Part shown: in pieces, positions 46,971 through 56,390 of the stretch
Numbering within the stretch: position 1 is the first letter of the stretch
Layout: each line of letters starts with the position of its first letter
From: an uncultured Bacteroides sp.
GTDB lineage: Bacteria; Bacteroidota; Bacteroidia; Bacteroidales; Bacteroidaceae
DNA length: 64,000 bases
Direction: 5' to 3'
Assembly (NCBI RefSeq): GCF_937912035.1
Contig: NZ_CALDPF010000036.1
Location: forward strand, 124,001-188,000
The notes under the pieces: model-generated
Databases searched by the model: none
The model's input: only the letters and a program-made list of their open reading frames with translations
What the model was told of the DNA's origin: nothing
Translations under genes and position numbers: made by a program

Positions 46971-48587
46971 TTATTGGTAATCATATTCTAATGTAATATC
47001 ATCCAGCCACATCTTACTACTTGTACTCCCCTGGAAAAAGTCTCCATAATAGCTGGCAGATGCTACAATTACAATTCTAGTTGGAATTCTATCAGTAGAT
47101 TTATAATCAATATCTATTTCAAAAGGAATCAATCCTTCACCTTGAGTACTCTGATCAAACTTCATCTCACCATAAGCAAAAACGTTAGCTGCATTTTTGT
47201 CAAATAATTGTCCTGTTTTGGTTTTAATAATACAAGACCATTTACTTCCATCATCATACGCTACTCCATCTCCATCTGTCAAAGCAATGTATACCGTACC
47301 AATATCATTTTGTCCATTTTGAATTTTGTCACCACCTTTATCTACTACCCCACAGTTATATTTTATATATCCCCTCAACTTTGTTGGTCTAGAAGTAAAA
47401 GGACGACCAAACCCCAATATACCATCAGTACCTTCCGTTTTAAGATATTTACCTGCAAAAACATTTCCTGCTGCAAATTTACCTATACTTCCTATTCCAA
47501 CAAACTGAGAAGACAATAAAAGAGACTGATTACCTGATTGTTTTAAGCTTGAATCTACTGTAGTAACATTCTTTCCCATAGTAGAAGAACCTGTATTACC
47601 AGTATCCCACCACATATTCTGTCCTTCAGAGAACAAATATAACGGACTTGTTCCAGAAGTATATTCAAAGCTATTATTTTCCAGTTGAACTTCCGAACCG
47701 GTTGTAAACTTTACCTCATCACTATACTCTGAACCGGAATAAACACGGCATATATAATCAGTGTTAGGTTCCAGATGAATCACTTTTGCCACAAATTTTC
47801 CTCCATCATGGTTCAATTGTGAGTCATCAACCTTTATCCAGTCTGTATCGCCATCTTTTTTATATTCACAACCATTATTTTCTCCTTCACGTCCAAAGCC
47901 ATCAATCCAAGCAACTTTTGTCCAGGCATCAACACTATTTATGCCAACTTTAACATCAGTAAGATTAACATATAAAGTCCATTCTTCATCCAAAAAGTCA
48001 CTATATACAACCCTAACTTTTGAAGTACTAAAAGCCCCCTTTTTTTCCCATTCAAGCATAGGTATACCATTAGTACCGTTTTGGGTAGCTCCTTCAGGTC
48101 CTAACTTTAAATTAGTTACTTCTATATTATTCAATCCATTATCTTTAGGAATATTAACTGAAGCCTCACGTGTTTCAGGATAAAATCTGGCACTACCTAT
48201 CTGGCCTGCCACAGTAAAGACACGCTCAATATTCTGATTTGCTTCTATAGTCCACACATAATCCTGATACAAAGACAATGTTACAGAAAAAGGATTTGTA
48301 AGGTCAATAATCGAGTCCGGTGCAATATTAGCAGAGCCACCTTCAGTAAATTCAATAGTATTGACCTTGACTTTCTTTAAATTAACCGTTTCTCCAAGTT
48401 CTAAAGTAACCTTGCGCTCGTCATTCGAGATAATAGCATCACCTACTTGACCTTCCACCGTCATTCCAGTGATGAAAAGCTTCACTGTAGGATATGGCAA
48501 ATCATTCTTTATACAAGCAGGCATCAGACAAAGAAATACACATAGTACAAGCCTGACAGCAATATTTATCATCATATTGTTATTCAT
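46971..48587 (-). CDS. PCMD-domain surface lipoprotein, last gene of the operon
   Basis: A lipoprotein of about 538 residues (lipobox LMPAC, Cys25; then IKND). Two Ig-like beta-sandwich domains (about 30-200, with YVWTIEA) and an FN3-like domain (about 205-300, LEPNTDYICRVYSG) precede a C-terminal PCMD-type domain (about 300-538) with WWDTGNTGSST, FAAGNVFAGKY, FTSRPTKLRGYIKY and the closing MWLDDITLEY. PCMD means putative carbohydrate metabolism domain; no function is proven. The ATG at 48587 overlaps the upstream barrel stop as TGATG, so translation is probably coupled. An earlier in-frame ATG exists at 48596. Confidence 0.8.
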   Translation of the reverse strand: MNNNMMINIAVRLVLCVFLCLMPACIKNDLPYPTVKLFITGMTVEGQVGDAIISNDERKVTLELGETVNLKKVKVNTIEFTEGGSANIAPDSIIDLTNPFSVTLSLYQDYVWTIEANQNIERVFTVAGQIGSARFYPETREASVNIPKDNGLNNIEVTNLKLGPEGATQNGTNGIPMLEWEKKGAFSTSKVRVVYSDFLDEEWTLYVNLTDVKVGINSVDAWTKVAWIDGFGREGENNGCEYKKDGDTDWIKVDDSQLNHDGGKFVAKVIHLEPNTDYICRVYSGSEYSDEVKFTTGSEVQLENNSFEYTSGTSPLYLFSEGQNMWWDTGNTGSSTMGKNVTTVDSSLKQSGNQSLLLSSQFVGIGSIGKFAAGNVFAGKYLKTEGTDGILGFGRPFTSRPTKLRGYIKYNCGVVDKGGDKIQNGQNDIGTVYIALTDGDGVAYDDGSKWSCIIKTKTGQLFDKNAANVFAYGEMKFDQSTQGEGLIPFEIDIDYKSTDRIPTRIVIVASASYYGDFFQGSTSSKMWLDDITLEYDYQ

Positions 48588-49471
48588 CAGATACACACAG
48601 TTATACCAATATTAATGTTAAACAAATTAATTTTAAAGTTAGCTCCACTGTTTGTTCGTTTTCCAACCTCTCCGGAACTTTTTTTCTGTTTTTCCCAGTT
48701 ATACGTAAAACCGGCAACCCCAAAAGACATTTCAGCACCGACATTAGGCATAATCATAATAGCAATTCCAGGATTAATCCCAATTTTCAACTGGTTAATC
48801 GAAGTATCCGTATATTTTAATGTTTCTCCACTTCCCTGCGAAAATCGTGTAGAACCCATACTGTATCCTAAAGTTGTCTCATTAAACAAAGCGAATAAAC
48901 CTTTCGGGTCAAGTCCTATATAAGAACGATGAAAAAAATTAAAAGAATATGCATCATCCGTATATTTTATATCCTTAAGAGCTATATCAAAGTCCTCGAC
49001 ATTCAAAGCGAAATTATTGATACCTCCTGATACACGAGAATACCCTAGCTTTAAACCAACAACAGTATTATCAGCGACCGTATACCCTACAAAAGGATGT
49101 ATAGACAATGTACTCAAGTTTATATCTATATCCTTCAACAGCGAAAAGAGCAACCTGCTGTTATCCGTTTCATAATTAAAAATAGATATTGTGACTCCAC
49201 CAATCCATCTATTTTTTTTCATAAAACGATAATTTGTTATTCCTCTATCATAACGCCCTACAGGCTTTGTATATATTATTGTTGAAGAATCAACAGGCAT
49301 CTGAGCTTGCGGCAGAGAGACAAACACGGTATCATGCACAAGAACCAATTTATATTTCACAATTGTATCTCGAACACTAGACATTGAATCCACTTCAACT
49401 TGCGCCCTCAATTGTAAGCAACAAAAAAATGAAAACACACTCAGAGCTATATATAAAAATTTCATCTTCAT
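48587..49471 (-). CDS. Outer-membrane beta-barrel protein, second of the pair
   Basis: A 294-residue exported protein (signal peptide ending at LRAQ). Residues about 25-75 form a charged periplasmic or linker region (RDTIVKYKLVLVHDTVFV). From about 85 on, alternating hydrophobic strands with aromatic girdles (WIGGVTISIF, HPFVGYTV, VGLKLGYSRV, NIGITVCI) indicate an eight- to ten-stranded beta-barrel. It resembles the next barrel (49477-50205) in the last 200 residues, including ALFxET, a GxGE strand, the MIMPN/FINNY-x-x-EVS turn and NFKINLF at the end. It is five bases after that gene and is followed by the PCMD gene. Function unknown. Confidence 0.8.
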   Translation of the reverse strand: MKMKFLYIALSVFSFFCCLQLRAQVEVDSMSSVRDTIVKYKLVLVHDTVFVSLPQAQMPVDSSTIIYTKPVGRYDRGITNYRFMKKNRWIGGVTISIFNYETDNSRLLFSLLKDIDINLSTLSIHPFVGYTVADNTVVGLKLGYSRVSGGINNFALNVEDFDIALKDIKYTDDAYSFNFFHRSYIGLDPKGLFALFNETTLGYSMGSTRFSQGSGETLKYTDTSINQLKIGINPGIAIMIMPNVGAEMSFGVAGFTYNWEKQKKSSGEVGKRTNSGANFKINLFNINIGITVCI

Positions 49472-49476
49472 AATGC

Positions 49477-50205
49477 TTACAAATAAAATGCTATTCCCAG
49501 ACCTATTGAGAATAAATTAATTTTAAAATTCGCCGTAGTAGACGACACTTCTCCCGTTTCAACCTGATTCGTGATTTGTCTCGTTTTACCAAGATTAACA
49601 CCAAGTACACCGACACTTACCTCAACTGCGGTATAATTATTTATAAAAGCCACCATACCAGGAGCAACTCCGAAAGACAAATCAGTAGATTTGGAATACG
49701 TACCGGTTAACGCTTCACCCTTTCCATTATATACTTTAGACTGACTTCCACCAACTTCCAATTGAGTTTCACTAAACAAAGCGAAACGTTTACTCTCACC
49801 CAAAGGAATATAATTGCGAAAAATTGCCATAGCCGAATACGAATGCTTCAGCTGGTAGATATTATTTATTTTAAACTGGTTCTCATCATCCAAATTAAGC
49901 TGAGTTTCATCCATGCGTACCAACGTTCTCCCATATTTAAAACGTCCTCCAAGAGCCATATTATCTTTTAGGGCGTATGCAAACATAGGACTGACATTAA
50001 ACGCATATCCGTCAGCATCTATATTTTCCACTATCAGAAAATCATAGTTTTTTTCTGTATGTTCAGAATACGAAACAGAACTTCCTACAATCCATTGTCC
50101 TTTCGGAACAAAGACTTTTGGCGGAAGTTTCTTTTGATGAAAATCTTGCGCATACCCCCCTAAGGCGGTACACGCAAGACATAATGTATATAACAGTTTC
50201 TTCAC
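49477..50205 (-). CDS. Outer-membrane beta-barrel protein, first of the pair
   Basis: A 242-residue exported protein (signal peptide MKKLLYTLCLACTALGGYAQ; GTG start). The mature part consists of beta strands with aromatic residues (WIVGSSVSYSE, MFAYALKDNMALGGRFKYGR, YSAMAIFRNYIPLG, FSIGLGIAFYL), typical of a small outer-membrane barrel. It shares strand order and ALFSETQLEVGGS-like segments with the neighbour at 48587-49471, so they are paralogues, perhaps a heteromeric pair. It lies 20 bases after the DUF4493-PCMD gene at 50226. Function unknown. Confidence 0.8.
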   Translation of the reverse strand: MKKLLYTLCLACTALGGYAQDFHQKKLPPKVFVPKGQWIVGSSVSYSEHTEKNYDFLIVENIDADGYAFNVSPMFAYALKDNMALGGRFKYGRTLVRMDETQLNLDDENQFKINNIYQLKHSYSAMAIFRNYIPLGESKRFALFSETQLEVGGSQSKVYNGKGEALTGTYSKSTDLSFGVAPGMVAFINNYTAVEVSVGVLGVNLGKTRQITNQVETGEVSSTTANFKINLFSIGLGIAFYL

Positions 50206-50225
50206 AAATTATATTTACTAATTAC

Positions 50226-52412
50226 TTATTCATAAATCAGCTCTATGTCGTCAAGCCACATTGTACTTTTAGAACTTCCTTGATAATAATCACCATAACG
50301 ACTAGCTGCCGCTACTATGATAATTGACTTAGGCTTTCGGTTATAACCACCGTAGCCTTCATAATCCAAAGGAATAGTTATTTCTTTCATGCTAGTTTCT
50401 GTTTCAGCACCATAATTTTCTGTAAAAATATGTTCACCATAACCAATTGTTCCACTATCACTAGGATTAAACAATGAAGGTCCCTTAGTACGTACAACTA
50501 CAGGCCATTCTGCACCATATTCACTATCACTAGACTGCCAATCGCCAACAGCTACATAAATAATACCATTATCAAGAGAGCCTTCTTCTAAGTGCCCTGG
50601 AAAATCAACTTCACCAGGAATATATCGTACCCACACTTTTAAAGCCGAAGGACGACTTGTACATGAACGTCCCCATCCCAAAATGCCTTTAGTCATATCC
50701 TCTGTTCCTATAAATTTTCCTGAGAAAAGATTTCCAGCCGCAAATGTTCCCATAATAGAAGTAGAAGCCAATTTAACTGAATAATTTCCACTATTTTTAA
50801 TGGTTGCATCTTGAGTCGTAATATTTTTACCACCTGTTGCAGATCCTGTATTTCCTGTATCCCACCACATTTCAGTACCTTGTTGGTAGAAAAACAAACA
50901 ATCTTTCTTTCCCAACATCGTATTAACTTTTAATGTCTGAGTATATTCAAAACTTGAATTATCGGGCTGAAATTCAGATTCAGTCGTAAATTCATAAGTA
51001 ATAGACGATGCTTGTTCACCATCCATTGCCTGATATTCATAAGTAGTACCTGGCTTAAGACCATTAATTTCCTTACTGAACGATTTATCTGTTACTTCGG
51101 CTTCAACCATAGTCCAATCTGCTGTATTCTTCTCTCTATAACGGAACTTAGCAGTAGAAGCTAATGTACCGGTAATAGTTCCATGTAATGTAGCTTTCGA
51201 TGTCCATACTTCATACGGGATTATTTCGTCAGTTACCACTGTCGCATTCGAAGAGATTATATTCCAAACTACAGTACGACTTTTCCCATTAGCATCAGTA
51301 GCTTCAATTGTTGTAGAAACACTACCTTCGTTTTCTGTCATCTTTGCTAGGAGTTCTTTTGCAAACAATATTGTCCAAACATCTCCTTTCAATGCAGTTT
51401 TTGATTCAACCACAGATATGCCGAAAGTTTTTAAAGTCTCAGCATATCCCCCCAATTGCAACATGTCAAACTGGTTATAACCGCATCCCCAAGTTTGAAA
51501 ATTCTCATTTCTGATAATCAAAGAGCTCAACGATGACGAAGTAGAAATATTAAAATAAAAATCTTTCTGTGCGTTTAACTCCAGATACATAGGTTGTTCA
51601 AGATCGTATGTAGTCTCCTCCGCATCCTTACATACTATAACAGGACGCTGTTTGAAAGTTATAACATGTTCATCTTCTTCTAATGGAGTCTCATCCACCG
51701 TAACCTGCAAAGAAGCTCCACCTGTTGGATTCTGTTCAAAAGCTTTATAGCTGTAAGTCAAATTATAAAGTGTAGAAGCATTCAAGTCCGACTTTACGTC
51801 AGTTTTCTCATATTTTCCTCCTGCCAATGTAGTTGCACTAAACTTAAAAGTCAAACTTTTATTATCTTCCGGCAGGATAAAATATCCTTTAGCATCAGCA
51901 TTTTCAGACGTATATACCAGTTCTCCAGTTGCTGAAGTAACTGTAACCTGACAGGCACTGAAAACTTCATTTAACGTTTCATCCCAAGTTATGGCAACAA
52001 CTGTATTTACTATTCCACAAATTACCTCTACAGAACTGACTTCTCCTTTAGCAATAGTAAATTCCTTTTTCCCCACGAAAAAGCGTTCTTCAAACGAAGC
52101 TGCTACAGAATCACCAGCAGTTACCTTTACAGAATAATCCCCTGTCATCAATGCAATTTCTGATGGAACATTTTCCAGTTCCTCATATTTTCGTACTAAT
52201 TTCTCACCATTATAAATACGAATTTTGCAATCCTTACCCAATGCTTCCTGTTCTTCTTCAGATAATGTTCGGGAAGCAACTTCTACTTTATCCGAAACCC
52301 CTACAGAAAGCTTTAAGCTTCCTTCAGAGTTAACAATACCTGTATCTTCTTTGCAAGATGAAAAAGCAAAGATTATACAACAGATAACTGTATATAATTT
52401 ATTATTATTCAT
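50226..52412 (-). CDS. DUF4493 and PCMD surface lipoprotein, 728 residues
   Basis: A lipoprotein (FAFSSC, Cys20) with KED straight after the Cys, which resembles the Bacteroidetes surface-export signal. Residues about 30-150 form the DUF4493-type domain (EGSLKLSV, IRIYNGEKLV, IALMTGDYSVKVTAG), with an SRT site at Arg48. A second beta domain (150-240), an Ig-like region (250-410), an FN3-like domain (about 415-500, LKPGTTYEYQAMDG) and a C-terminal PCMD domain follow (WWDTGNTGSAT, FAAGNLFSGKF, CTSRPSALKVWVRY, MWLDDIELIYE). The C-terminal half is close to that of the lipoprotein at 46971. It overlaps the upstream gene by eight bases. Role unknown; a surface adhesin or glycan binder is possible. 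Confidence 0.82.
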   Translation of the reverse strand: MNNNKLYTVICCIIFAFSSCKEDTGIVNSEGSLKLSVGVSDKVEVASRTLSEEEQEALGKDCKIRIYNGEKLVRKYEELENVPSEIALMTGDYSVKVTAGDSVAASFEERFFVGKKEFTIAKGEVSSVEVICGIVNTVVAITWDETLNEVFSACQVTVTSATGELVYTSENADAKGYFILPEDNKSLTFKFSATTLAGGKYEKTDVKSDLNASTLYNLTYSYKAFEQNPTGGASLQVTVDETPLEEDEHVITFKQRPVIVCKDAEETTYDLEQPMYLELNAQKDFYFNISTSSSLSSLIIRNENFQTWGCGYNQFDMLQLGGYAETLKTFGISVVESKTALKGDVWTILFAKELLAKMTENEGSVSTTIEATDANGKSRTVVWNIISSNATVVTDEIIPYEVWTSKATLHGTITGTLASTAKFRYREKNTADWTMVEAEVTDKSFSKEINGLKPGTTYEYQAMDGEQASSITYEFTTESEFQPDNSSFEYTQTLKVNTMLGKKDCLFFYQQGTEMWWDTGNTGSATGGKNITTQDATIKNSGNYSVKLASTSIMGTFAAGNLFSGKFIGTEDMTKGILGWGRSCTSRPSALKVWVRYIPGEVDFPGHLEEGSLDNGIIYVAVGDWQSSDSEYGAEWPVVVRTKGPSLFNPSDSGTIGYGEHIFTENYGAETETSMKEITIPLDYEGYGGYNRKPKSIIIVAAASRYGDYYQGSSKSTMWLDDIELIYE

Positions 52413-53685
52413 TTGGCACCCTTAACTTTAATACTTTTGTTTCTTCTAATTCATTTTTATCCACTACACGAATCACGAAATTATGATCCCCTTTAAAAGT
52501 CGGTAATAAAGCTGTAAACGTAGATATATCAAAAACGGTTTTAGTCTGACCTATAACATCTTCACCAGTAGGAAATCCTAATCCTGACAATCCATCTTTC
52601 AAATCACCAGGATAAGCCAAATCAAAATTATTTGACAAACCTACTTCTGTGACATCCAATGTTTCAGATTTGATTTCCACGTAAAGATGTGCAATACCGT
52701 TAGGAGCATTAATTTCAACTTCTAACGTTGAAGCACCAGTAATAGTTAATATATCATTTTCAATATCAAAGCCACTTCCATTAAAATTAGAACCTACAAT
52801 TGATGGAGCATTTTCATTTCCTTCACCAGAATCCTCACCTCCTTGACCAGGGTCTTCACCTCCTTCAGTAGGAAAATCATCAATTTCCGGCTCTTCCCCA
52901 GGATTAATTCCGACTGTTTCGTCAGATTCATCCATCGTTGAATCTACACCAATAACAACATTTAATGTACCATCCCCCATTGAGCCATCACTTACGGGTT
53001 CAAACTCATATTTTATAATGTTATGTACGCCAACTCTTACATTCTCAAAACGTTCACTATATTCAACTTCTTCTCCATCAATAGTACCCTTTAATGTCAC
53101 TATCAATGTAGTAGTTTCAGCATTTGGAGCAATAAGATAAGCCTGACGCGTCTCTTCATAAGGAATATCCAAAGAATTTTCTCCCACAGAAATAGTCGTT
53201 ACCACATCACCACCTATTTTACTTTGAAACTCCTCATCATATTTTACAGAAAATAACATATTTGCCAGTTTACAAGTTATTGCTGGTACAACTGTTACTT
53301 CATTCTCTTTTATTTCGCAAGTAGCGGTTCCTTTATAAAATGGGACATCGAATCCGTTAGTGGGAGCTTCAGCAGATGTAACATCTATAGAATATGTACC
53401 TACAGCTAAAGAAACGATTTCAGGCATTTCACTATATTTCCACTGTTGTACTTGCTGAGACTGTGCATCAGATATTGTAACCAAGAAATTGTTTACATCA
53501 ACTGTGGTTCCTGCTCGTGAACCAACATACACTGTTTCAATATCCATATCAACATCCGCCTTCATTGAAGATAAATTCAACTCACCTTTAGATGTTGATT
53601 TATCTTCCATAGATTCGCTATGACAGGCTGTAAAAGCCAACATACCGGCAAGCAGTGTAAAACAGATTAAAAATATTTTTTTCAT
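52405..53685 (-). CDS. DUF4493 lipoprotein without PCMD domain
   Basis: A lipoprotein of about 426 residues; the start was set at the ATG at 53685 (MKKIFLICF) rather than the in-frame TTG at 53694. The lipid Cys (AFTAC) is residue 21. A DUF4493-type domain (about 35-240) has GELNLSS, SRAGTTVDVNNF (Arg57), LAVGTYSIDVTS and YEETRQAYLIAP. A low-complexity acidic linker rich in Glu, Gly and Pro (about 265-290) leads to an Ig-like C-terminal domain with an ELEETKVLKLRV end. It is the only one of the three DUF4493 proteins without PCMD, so it may be the anchoring or linking member. It is 10 bases from the upstream gene. Confidence 0.78.
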   Translation of the reverse strand: MKKIFLICFTLLAGMLAFTACHSESMEDKSTSKGELNLSSMKADVDMDIETVYVGSRAGTTVDVNNFLVTISDAQSQQVQQWKYSEMPEIVSLAVGTYSIDVTSAEAPTNGFDVPFYKGTATCEIKENEVTVVPAITCKLANMLFSVKYDEEFQSKIGGDVVTTISVGENSLDIPYEETRQAYLIAPNAETTTLIVTLKGTIDGEEVEYSERFENVRVGVHNIIKYEFEPVSDGSMGDGTLNVVIGVDSTMDESDETVGINPGEEPEIDDFPTEGGEDPGQGGEDSGEGNENAPSIVGSNFNGSGFDIENDILTITGASTLEVEINAPNGIAHLYVEIKSETLDVTEVGLSNNFDLAYPGDLKDGLSGLGFPTGEDVIGQTKTVFDISTFTALLPTFKGDHNFVIRVVDKNELEETKVLKLRVPNE

Positions 53686-53704
53686 ATATATCAACTTTCT
53701 TTTT

Positions 53705-56155
53705 TTATTCGTAATTCAGAACTATATTATCGACAAAGAATTCACTACCGACAAATTCTCCATCCGAAAGATTTCCAAATGAAGGAATTGTATTACAATA
53801 ATCTTTTCCTGCTTTATCACCAGACTTAAATACAATATACAAGTGAGTAGCTTTCATTTTTTTTCCTTCTTCAGTATAATCGATATTAACTGTCAATGAT
53901 GTCCAATCTCCCACTGATTCTCCATTACGCGATAAGCCACGGCCAATTTCAGTAACAGTATCAGATTGTTTATTTAAAATTACAATTTCAGCATAATATT
54001 GGTCTCCACCCTTTCCTGGAGTATATTTATAATCTATAGTCATAGATTTTGGTCTAGAACTAAATTCAATACCATCATACACCGGTTTTTGTGTACCTGA
54101 ATCATAACGACCTAAATACAATTCACCAACAGTAGCATTTTGACATACACTTGCACTACCAGCAGCAGTATTACCATTTCCCCATCCTACAGCTCTAATT
54201 TGTGCAGCATATCCTGTTTTACCATCAGTACGTATTGTTCCTGAATTAGAATTATACCTATAACGACCATTTGTAGATGTCGTAAGAGAATTCATGGTAT
54301 TCCAAACCGATTGTTCGTTTTCTTTACATACATACCACATTTCCCAGTTATTATTTTTAGGATTCGTATAATACCAATCCTCCATACCGGCATTTGGAAC
54401 AGACAATTCTTCTTCAGTTTGGATAGTTAATTCATTAGAAAAAACATTTTGAGAATAAACCGCACGAATTTTATAAGAGGTATTTGAAGTTAACCCGTTT
54501 ACTGTAAATCCATTTGAACCATCAAATGCCACATTCTCAAATTTCTGCCAAACACCATCACTTTCTTCGTATTGAAATTCTATTGTAGACGATGAAATCG
54601 TTCTAGAATTACGTGACTGTGTTTTTGCAGATGCAATTACCTGAAAATCTGCATGTTTAGCCCATACATCTGCATTACTATTCTTTAAAGATAAAGTAAT
54701 TTCTGGATCCTCCACTTTAAATGTACTTTCAAAAGTTTTTTTACCACATACAGCCTTAAACTTCACACCATTTTCTGTATCTATCAGTGGTTCAGGATAA
54801 GTAAATGTTACAGTGTATTTATTAGATTCTTCTGTTGGCTGAATATTCACATTTTCCGTAGCAAATTCCTGATAAGTACCCAATCCGATATAATAGAATA
54901 CAATCTTGCTAGGGTCGCCTTCCAAAGTCAAATCTGCCGTCATGGTATTACTTCCATAAGGAACTGATTCAGGCAAAGTTACAGCAAAGCCATTATTACG
55001 GGTAGTAATTTGCAATACCAAACCGTTTTCTGTTACCTTTCCTAATTTATCTGTAGCACGGAGAGTAAATGTATGCTCTTCATTTCCATCAGTGGTACAA
55101 TATAAATTCGGCAATACATTTTTAAAATTTATCAATGCTATCTTGTCATGATTAGCTCCAAGCCCCATTGTCTCCAATCCGAGTTCTTTTAATTTCTGAG
55201 ACTGTTCAGGTGTAAGATTCATAAAATCAACACTTGCAGGCCAGCCTTCTTTTTTCAAAGACTCAGAAACAGTAGTCAACTCACATTTAACCAGACCTGA
55301 TGGAGCATTAAGGTAAGCCTCCAATTTGTCTGAAACAGTCTCTCCTTCCAACACTTCCTGATTCTCGCCTGAAGTAAATCCATAAGGAGTAAATGCAGGA
55401 GCCGGTGCATTCAGGCTCTCATCTGAAATCTCAATTTGTACATTTTCAGTTGAAGCGGGATCATCATTAAAAATAATATTCAATGTAGATGTTGACGCAT
55501 CAACATCCATTGTTAAATGATAATCATGCTTGACTTCGGCATTGAAATTCTTTGGATTAAGAACTATATTCTCAGAAACTCCAGGACGTTTAACTTCCAA
55601 ATAAAGCTGCAAATCGCCAGGAACGAAATAAGCGCCACGTGTTTCTTCAGCTCCATAAAGCACCTTAATTTCTTTAGAAGAAGTGATATAAGCACTATAA
55701 GAAGTGAAATAAGATTTAAAACTATCGGTATAAGATATAGACACCCTAGCTTTATTAATGGTACAAGTAATAGAAGCAGTTGCTGTTTCATCCCTAACAA
55801 CTTCAACGGTAGTTTCTCCCCAATAACTTAAACCTTCAAAACCCTCGGTATTTGCATCACCGTATGTAGCGGTTACCGTATATGTACCCACTTCAACAGA
55901 TACAGGCTGAAAAGTTTCAAAACGGTTCCAAGAATTAGAGACCTCACCATCGGCTGATTCTATTCTCAAAGCAAAATCATTCACATCAGGGGAAAACTCA
56001 TCTTCATTCGCCCTTGATGCTTCTACCGACATTTTTTTGTCAGCATTGACACTCACATCGATACGTCCTTCATGAGAGCTTTGACTTTCATCTTTTACAC
56101 AAGATGACATCATAGCAAAAAACAAGGACAACAATCCATAATAAACTTTTTTCAT
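53705..56155 (-). CDS. DUF4493 and PCMD surface lipoprotein, first gene of the operon
   Basis: An 816-residue lipoprotein (MMSSC, Cys19, then VKDE, resembling the surface-export signal). The DUF4493-type domain (about 25-235) has EGRIDVSV, SRANEDE (Arg48), VSVEVGTYTVTATYGD and YGAEETRGAYFVPG. Ig-like modules follow (about 250-480), then an FN3-like domain (about 490-580, GLTSNTSYKIRAVY) and a C-terminal PCMD-type domain with MEDWYY, SSRPKSMTIDYKYTPGKGGD and FVDNIVLNYE. It is the promoter-proximal gene of a six-gene minus-strand operon reaching 46971, transcribed from the region repeated at 59898-60120. Function unknown. Confidence 0.82.
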   Translation of the reverse strand: MKKVYYGLLSLFFAMMSSCVKDESQSSHEGRIDVSVNADKKMSVEASRANEDEFSPDVNDFALRIESADGEVSNSWNRFETFQPVSVEVGTYTVTATYGDANTEGFEGLSYWGETTVEVVRDETATASITCTINKARVSISYTDSFKSYFTSYSAYITSSKEIKVLYGAEETRGAYFVPGDLQLYLEVKRPGVSENIVLNPKNFNAEVKHDYHLTMDVDASTSTLNIIFNDDPASTENVQIEISDESLNAPAPAFTPYGFTSGENQEVLEGETVSDKLEAYLNAPSGLVKCELTTVSESLKKEGWPASVDFMNLTPEQSQKLKELGLETMGLGANHDKIALINFKNVLPNLYCTTDGNEEHTFTLRATDKLGKVTENGLVLQITTRNNGFAVTLPESVPYGSNTMTADLTLEGDPSKIVFYYIGLGTYQEFATENVNIQPTEESNKYTVTFTYPEPLIDTENGVKFKAVCGKKTFESTFKVEDPEITLSLKNSNADVWAKHADFQVIASAKTQSRNSRTISSSTIEFQYEESDGVWQKFENVAFDGSNGFTVNGLTSNTSYKIRAVYSQNVFSNELTIQTEEELSVPNAGMEDWYYTNPKNNNWEMWYVCKENEQSVWNTMNSLTTSTNGRYRYNSNSGTIRTDGKTGYAAQIRAVGWGNGNTAAGSASVCQNATVGELYLGRYDSGTQKPVYDGIEFSSRPKSMTIDYKYTPGKGGDQYYAEIVILNKQSDTVTEIGRGLSRNGESVGDWTSLTVNIDYTEEGKKMKATHLYIVFKSGDKAGKDYCNTIPSFGNLSDGEFVGSEFFVDNIVLNYE

Positions 56156-56189
56156 TTTATATCTAAATATGACTATAATTTTCAGTGTG

Positions 56190-56355
56190 CAAAATAACTG
56201 CTTTTAAACATATTTCACAAGGTCAATTCTTGATATTTTTGTTCTATTTTTAATCTATTGTACATTTAACACATATATAAGTAGTATAATCTTAATATTT
56301 TATAGACTTTTATTAATATAGTTATTGGTCAATACTTCAAATTAGTCTACCTTTG
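56190..56355. promoter_or_regulatory. Divergent promoters and operator pair, copy 1
   Basis: Minus strand: -7 TTATTTTG (56190-56197) and -33 TTG (56218-56220) with a 20-base spacer, for the six-gene operon. Plus strand: TTG (56325-56327), 20 bases, TACCTTTG (56348-56355), for the gene at 56391. A 17-base direct repeat, GGTCAATTCTTGATATT (56221-56237) and GGTCAATACTTCAAATT (56327-56343), 14 of 17 identical, sits next to the two -33 elements. A weaker copy (GTTCTAT, 56241) follows the first 20 bases on, near the usual AraC half-site distance. The region is a copy of 59932-60096. Confidence 0.75.
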
Positions 56356-56390
56356 TATTTATAATTACTAAAACAACATTAAACATAAAA

